Shown here: in pieces, positions 5,955-7,622 of the stretch | Numbering within the stretch: the stretch's first letter is position 1 | Layout: the number at the start of each line of letters is the position of its first letter | Origin: an uncultured Bacilli bacterium | Lineage (GTDB): Bacteria > Bacillota_I > Bacilli_A > RF39 > UBA660 | Direction: 5' to 3' | Length of the DNA stretch: 7,622 nt | Assembly (NCBI GenBank): GCA_947630935.1 | Contig: CANRJL010000050.1 | Location: forward strand, 1-7,622 | Translations under genes and position numbers: made by a program | Notes under the pieces: model-generated | What the model saw: the letters and a program-made list of their open reading frames with translations, nothing else | Told to the model about the DNA's origin: nothing | Database searches by the model: none

Positions 5955-6505
5955 TTTATTATTGATCAATGTATTTCTTTATCTGTAAGAGATTATGAAC
6001 ATCCAGAAAAATATATAGGTAATAAAGAAGATTGGGACATATGTGAACAAATTCTAGAGGAAGTATCTGATGAATTAGGTCTTAATGCTAAAAAATGTGA
6101 AGGAGAAGCTGCATTATATGGTCCTAAATTAGCTTTTATGTTTAAAGATGCTTTGGGTAGAGATATTCAAATTCCTACTGTTCAACTAGATTTTGCAATG
6201 CCAAAAAGATTTAATTTATTCTATATTGATGAAAATGGTGAGAAGCAGATTCCAGTTATGGTACATAGAGTAGTTCTTGGATCTTATGAAAGATTTTTAG
6301 TATTATTACCAGAACAATTTAAAGGTGTATTACCAATATGGCTTTCTCCAGTACAAGTAAATATTGTGATGAATATTGTAGGAGAATAAAACAAATATTA
6401 TTTGATAAAGATATTAGAGTTGAGTACGATGATTCTAAAGAACAAATGAGCAAAAAAATTAGACAAAGTAATATAATGAAAAATCATATAACTTTAATTC
6501 TAGTA
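5955..6505 (+). pseudogene. thrS: 3' fragment of threonyl-tRNA synthetase, frameshifted and lacking its N-terminal half
   Basis: The frame enters with 'ISLSVRDYEHPEKYIG' (from about 5973) and runs through 'EGEAALYGPKLAFMFKDALG', 'IQIPTVQLDFAMPKRF', 'IPVMVHRVVLGSYERF' and 'LPIWLSPVQVNI'. These are the last part of the class II core of ThrRS, including motif 3 (GSYERF) and the His that serves as a zinc ligand, leading into the anticodon-binding domain. At about 6360-6380 the frame breaks next to a direct repeat of AATATTGT (6360-6367 and 6372-6379). The match continues in another frame as 'YCRRIKQILFDKDIRVEYDD' and 'MSKKIRQSNIMK', with a few residues missing, and fades near 6505. Roughly the first 300 or more residues are absent (the family is about 580-640 residues). 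There is no start signal at the left; the frame is open only from 5937. It cannot encode an active enzyme, so the cell must have thrS elsewhere. Confidence 0.9.
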
Positions 6506-6624
6506 AACATTTTAGTTCCACCATATTTTTTTATTGTTTTTTCATCTTCAACAGCTTGTATTTTAGGCATATCTTTATTATTTCTCATCATTGCATTAAA
6601 ATCTTTTTTACTTTCATTTGCCAT
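6484..6624 (-). pseudogene. N-terminal fragment of an MGMT-family (alkyltransferase-like) protein
   Basis: The frame starts at ATG 6624 with a good ribosome site (GGAG, 6633-6636 on the plus strand, 8 bp away) and has 46 codons. It reads MANESKKDFNAMMRNNKDMP, KIQAVEDEKT and IKKYGGTKMF, which resembles the start of small MGMT-family proteins I recall from Bacillota (pattern 'MPKIQ..EDEKTI.KYGG.KM'). After KMF the sequence stops matching, and the last six codons are antisense of the thrS fragment, so the junction is near 6505. No Cys-containing active-site region remains. It lies 30 bp downstream of the prdX remnant in the same direction, suggesting a former operon. The family call is from memory of the N-terminus and is moderate. 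Confidence 0.5.
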
Positions 6625-6642
6625 AATTAATACTCCAATTTT

Positions 6643-6662
6643 TCTTACAAATTACTATTTAT
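6643..6662. repeat. 20-bp exact direct repeat, copy 1
   Basis: TCTTACAAATTACTATTTAT is identical to 7161-7180. This copy spans the stop codon of the prdX remnant and the leader before the MGMT-like fragment; the other copy is the leader just before the prdX ribosome site. Confidence 0.9.
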
Positions 6663-7153
6663 CTATCATTTTAATTATATTTACTTGATTGCCGTGTTCT
6701 TTAATAATACTCACTAAATCTAAAACTTTTAACCAAACAGTTGCTGTATTATCGTTAGGATGAATACCTATAATACCTTCTTCTTTAAAAAAATCTTCAT
6801 CTAAATAGAAAGTTACTTTTAAATCCTTATCGTTTAATAATCCTAGTGGGGTTACGGCTCCTGGTTTTAAATTTAGAATATTTATTAAGTCATCTTCACT
6901 AGCAAAACTTAAACGACGTGTATGATAATTTTTACTAAAAGTTTTTAAATCTATTTTTTTACTTTCCTTAATTGTTATTAAATAGTAATTTCTTTTTTTA
7001 TCATCCCTAACAAAGAGATTCTTTCCAATTTACATTTTTATATGGCAAATCTACGTTATTTAGATCTTGCATATTATAGACAGCCTTATGTTCTGTAATT
7101 TCATACCCTATATTTTTATTTTTTAGAAAATCATATATTTCTTGTTTATTCAT
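6655..7153 (-). pseudogene. prdX: prolyl-tRNA deacylase (PrdX / YbaK-EbsC domain), broken by a one-base insertion
   Basis: On the minus strand the gene starts at ATG 7153 (AGAGG at 7159-7163, 5 bp upstream) with MNKQEIYDFLKNKNIGYEIT and continues to DLPYKNVNWK. After codon 44 an extra base near 7021 shifts the frame, and a TAG follows at 7007-7009. In the +1-corrected frame the protein continues KNLFVRDDKKRNYYLITIKE, RRLSFASEDDLINILNLKPG, AVTPLGLLNDKDLKV, then IGIHPNDNTATVWLKVL and IKEHGNQV to a stop at 6655. The total length is 499 bp, which is 166 codons plus one base, so a single insertion explains everything. The restored 165-residue protein has the usual length and the conserved PGAVTPLG and HPNDNTATVWL motifs of PrdX, which hydrolyses Ala- or Cys-tRNA(Pro) to correct mischarging. 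No other damage is visible, so the lesion is recent, a sequencing error, or (less likely) a programmed shift. Confidence 0.93.
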
Positions 7154-7160
7154 AACAACC

Positions 7161-7180
7161 TCTTACAAATTACTATTTAT
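7161..7180. repeat. 20-bp exact direct repeat, copy 2
   Basis: This is identical to 6643-6662, 518 bp away. On the minus strand it reads ATAAATAGTAATTTGTAAGA and lies between the prdX promoter and its ribosome site. Confidence 0.9.
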
Positions 7181-7190
7181 TTCACTAAAT

Positions 7191-7202
7191 ATTATACTAT
7201 AT
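7191..7202 (-). promoter_or_regulatory. -10 region of the prdX promoter
   Basis: On the minus strand this reads ATATAGTATAAT, with a perfect TATAAT (7196-7191) 37 bp before the prdX ATG. No clear -35 is visible upstream. The same 12-mer is found on the plus strand at 7513-7524 before the last gene. Confidence 0.5.
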
Positions 7203-7227
7203 TTAGACGTTTTTAGATAGTCTTTAT

Positions 7228-7257
7228 AAAAAAGAGAATTACATATAAAAGTAATTC
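7228..7257 (-). terminator. minus-strand intrinsic terminator
   Basis: GTAATTC (7251-7257) and GAATTAC (7236-7242) form a 7-bp stem with an 8-nt loop. Read on the minus strand it is followed by TCTC and six T's (A-run 7228-7233). It lies 16 bp after the stop of the small minus-strand frame at 7273-7410. Confidence 0.65.
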
Positions 7258-7272
7258 AACTTATATTTAAAA

Positions 7273-7410
7273 TTAAATCTCAAATTCATCTTTGTCATAT
7301 TCTTTTCCTTTATTTGTTCCGTCCGGAATATTAAAGTTATCTTAATTAAATTCTTTATTAAATAGTTTATAATTAATTATTGATATTTTTTTTAAAACAT
7401 AAAATTTCAT
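7273..7410 (-). pseudogene. short minus-strand gene or remnant with an in-frame stop, unrecognised
   Basis: From ATG 7410 the frame reads MKFYVLKKISIINYKLFNKE, FN, then a TAA stop (7344-7342). It continues in the same frame as DNFNIPDGTNKGKEYDKDEF and EI to a TAA at 7275-7273. The second half (PDGTNKGKEYD) looks like genuine acidic protein sequence. A purine-rich AGGAAGG abuts the ATG and a terminator lies downstream, so a minus-strand transcription unit did exist. It is either the fused ends of a larger gene after an internal deletion, or a 45-residue gene with one nonsense mutation. I do not recognise the family. Confidence 0.4.
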
Positions 7411-7425
7411 CCTTCCTATAACAAT

Positions 7426-7444
7426 TTTACCATTTATTGGTAAA
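7426..7444. repeat. perfect 7-bp inverted repeat, possible operator
   Basis: TTTACCA (7426-7432) and TGGTAAA (7438-7444) flank a 5-bp spacer. It sits between the start of the minus-strand remnant and the plus-strand gene at 7553, and overlaps a possible minus-strand -10 (TAAAAT, 7429-7424). No T-run follows on either strand, so an operator is more likely than a terminator. Confidence 0.45.
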
Positions 7445-7454
7445 TAGATAAAGT

Positions 7455-7502
7455 TTTATTAGGAAATTTATTAGGAAATTTATTAGGAAATTTCCTGGGA
7501 AA
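7455..7502. repeat. 12-bp tandem repeat x3 plus a variant unit, ending in a palindrome
   Basis: TTTATTAGGAAA is repeated exactly at 7455-7466, 7467-7478 and 7479-7490, followed by the diverged unit TTTCCTGGGAAA (7491-7502). The junction creates the perfect palindrome AGGAAATTTCCT (7485-7496). The array ends where the -35 of the downstream promoter should be, so it may be an iterated regulator-binding site, although slippage alone could produce it. Confidence 0.85.
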
Positions 7503-7544
7503 AATTTTAAATATATAGTATAATTATATTTAGAAGATAGGAGG
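7496..7544 (+). promoter_or_regulatory. promoter and ribosome site of the last gene
   Basis: TATAAT is at 7519-7524 and AGGAGG at 7539-7544, 8 bp before the ATG at 7553. The -35 position with a 17-bp spacer is 7496-7501 (TGGGAA), a poor match overlapping the tandem repeats and palindrome, which suggests control by a bound protein. Confidence 0.6.
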
Positions 7545-7552
7545 CAGTAATA

Positions 7553-7622
7553 ATGACAGATGTTATTGAAGATAGTAGAAATGAATTTAAAGTAAAATTA
7601 CCTGATGATTTAGAAAAAACAG
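7553..7622 (+). CDS. AlbA_2 (Schlafen-type) DNA-binding domain protein, N-terminal part only
   Basis: The gene runs off the window. Its first 23 codons read MTDVIEDSRNEFKVKLPDDLEKT. The 'ESR.NEFK.KL.D.LEK' pattern matches the start of the AlbA_2 domain of COG2865-type putative transcriptional regulators or ATP-binding proteins that are common in Bacillota. Most of the domain, including its glycine-rich segment, lies outside the window, so the assignment rests on a short match. Start and ribosome site are strong. Confidence 0.6.
   Translation, partial: MTDVIEDSRNEFKVKLPDDLEKT

Noticed and set aside
6138..6389. An independent 83-residue gene
   Set aside because: It is an internal part of the ThrRS remnant, which is open in the same frame further upstream to 5937; the Met is a normal internal residue.
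6338..6688. A 116-residue plus-strand membrane-like protein
   Set aside because: Its first part is the shifted thrS frame, and the hydrophobic remainder is antisense of the MGMT-like fragment and the end of prdX. It has no ribosome site at its start.
7455..7502. CRISPR-like array
   Set aside because: The units are 12 bp and directly abutting, with no spacers, and no cas genes are nearby.

Overview
The window is very AT-rich. Its genes use TGG for Trp, carry strong AGGAGG-like ribosome sites and have TATAAT promoters, and the protein families are typical of Gram-positive bacteria. This suggests a low-GC Bacillota or Mycoplasmatota-like host, such as a gut Bacilli, Erysipelotrichia or Clostridia lineage. 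A species cannot be named from the sequence. Stop codons behave as in the ordinary code.

Left part (1-1500) is accessory and decaying. A small intact XRE-type helix-turn-helix regulator (250-462) is followed by a dead IS200/IS605-type transposase gene (680-1200). That pseudogene has three readable lesions: a 7-bp tandem duplication, loss of the first His of the HUH motif, and a 104-bp insertion. The insertion has 8-bp perfect terminal inverted repeats and a 5-bp target duplication. Removing the duplication and the insertion restores one continuous 134-codon TnpA. About 300 bp after it hold only weak coding scraps.

Centre (1504-5883) is the healthy core: two adjacent co-directional transcription units. 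The first encodes an OmpR-family response regulator and a two-TM sensor kinase. The second encodes an FtsX/MacB-type ABC permease and its ATPase. Both units are preceded by the same 19-mer, TTTTTAATGTTTCTTTAAT, made of 11-bp direct repeats. In each case it lies at exactly the same distance from a TATAAT/TAAAAT -10 box and covers the -35 position. The simplest reading is that the response regulator activates its own operon and the transporter operon. This would be a self-amplifying signal-response exporter module whose signal and substrate cannot be read from the sequence. A bidirectional-looking terminator closes the module at 5850-5883.

Right part (5937-7410) is a graveyard of gene fragments: a 3' piece of threonyl-tRNA synthetase (+, frameshifted), joined tail-to-tail to the N-terminal piece of an MGMT-family protein (-), a prolyl-tRNA deacylase (PrdX/YbaK) gene broken by one inserted base (-), and a short minus-strand reading frame with an internal stop. 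The prdX remnant is flanked by an exact 20-bp direct repeat. At the far right, a 12-bp x3 tandem repeat ending in a palindrome lies just upstream of the promoter of a gene cut by the window end, whose first 23 codons resemble an AlbA_2 (Schlafen-type) DNA-binding protein.

I see no CRISPR array, rRNA or tRNA. The most interesting items are the duplicated response-regulator operator and the cleanly datable 104-bp element.
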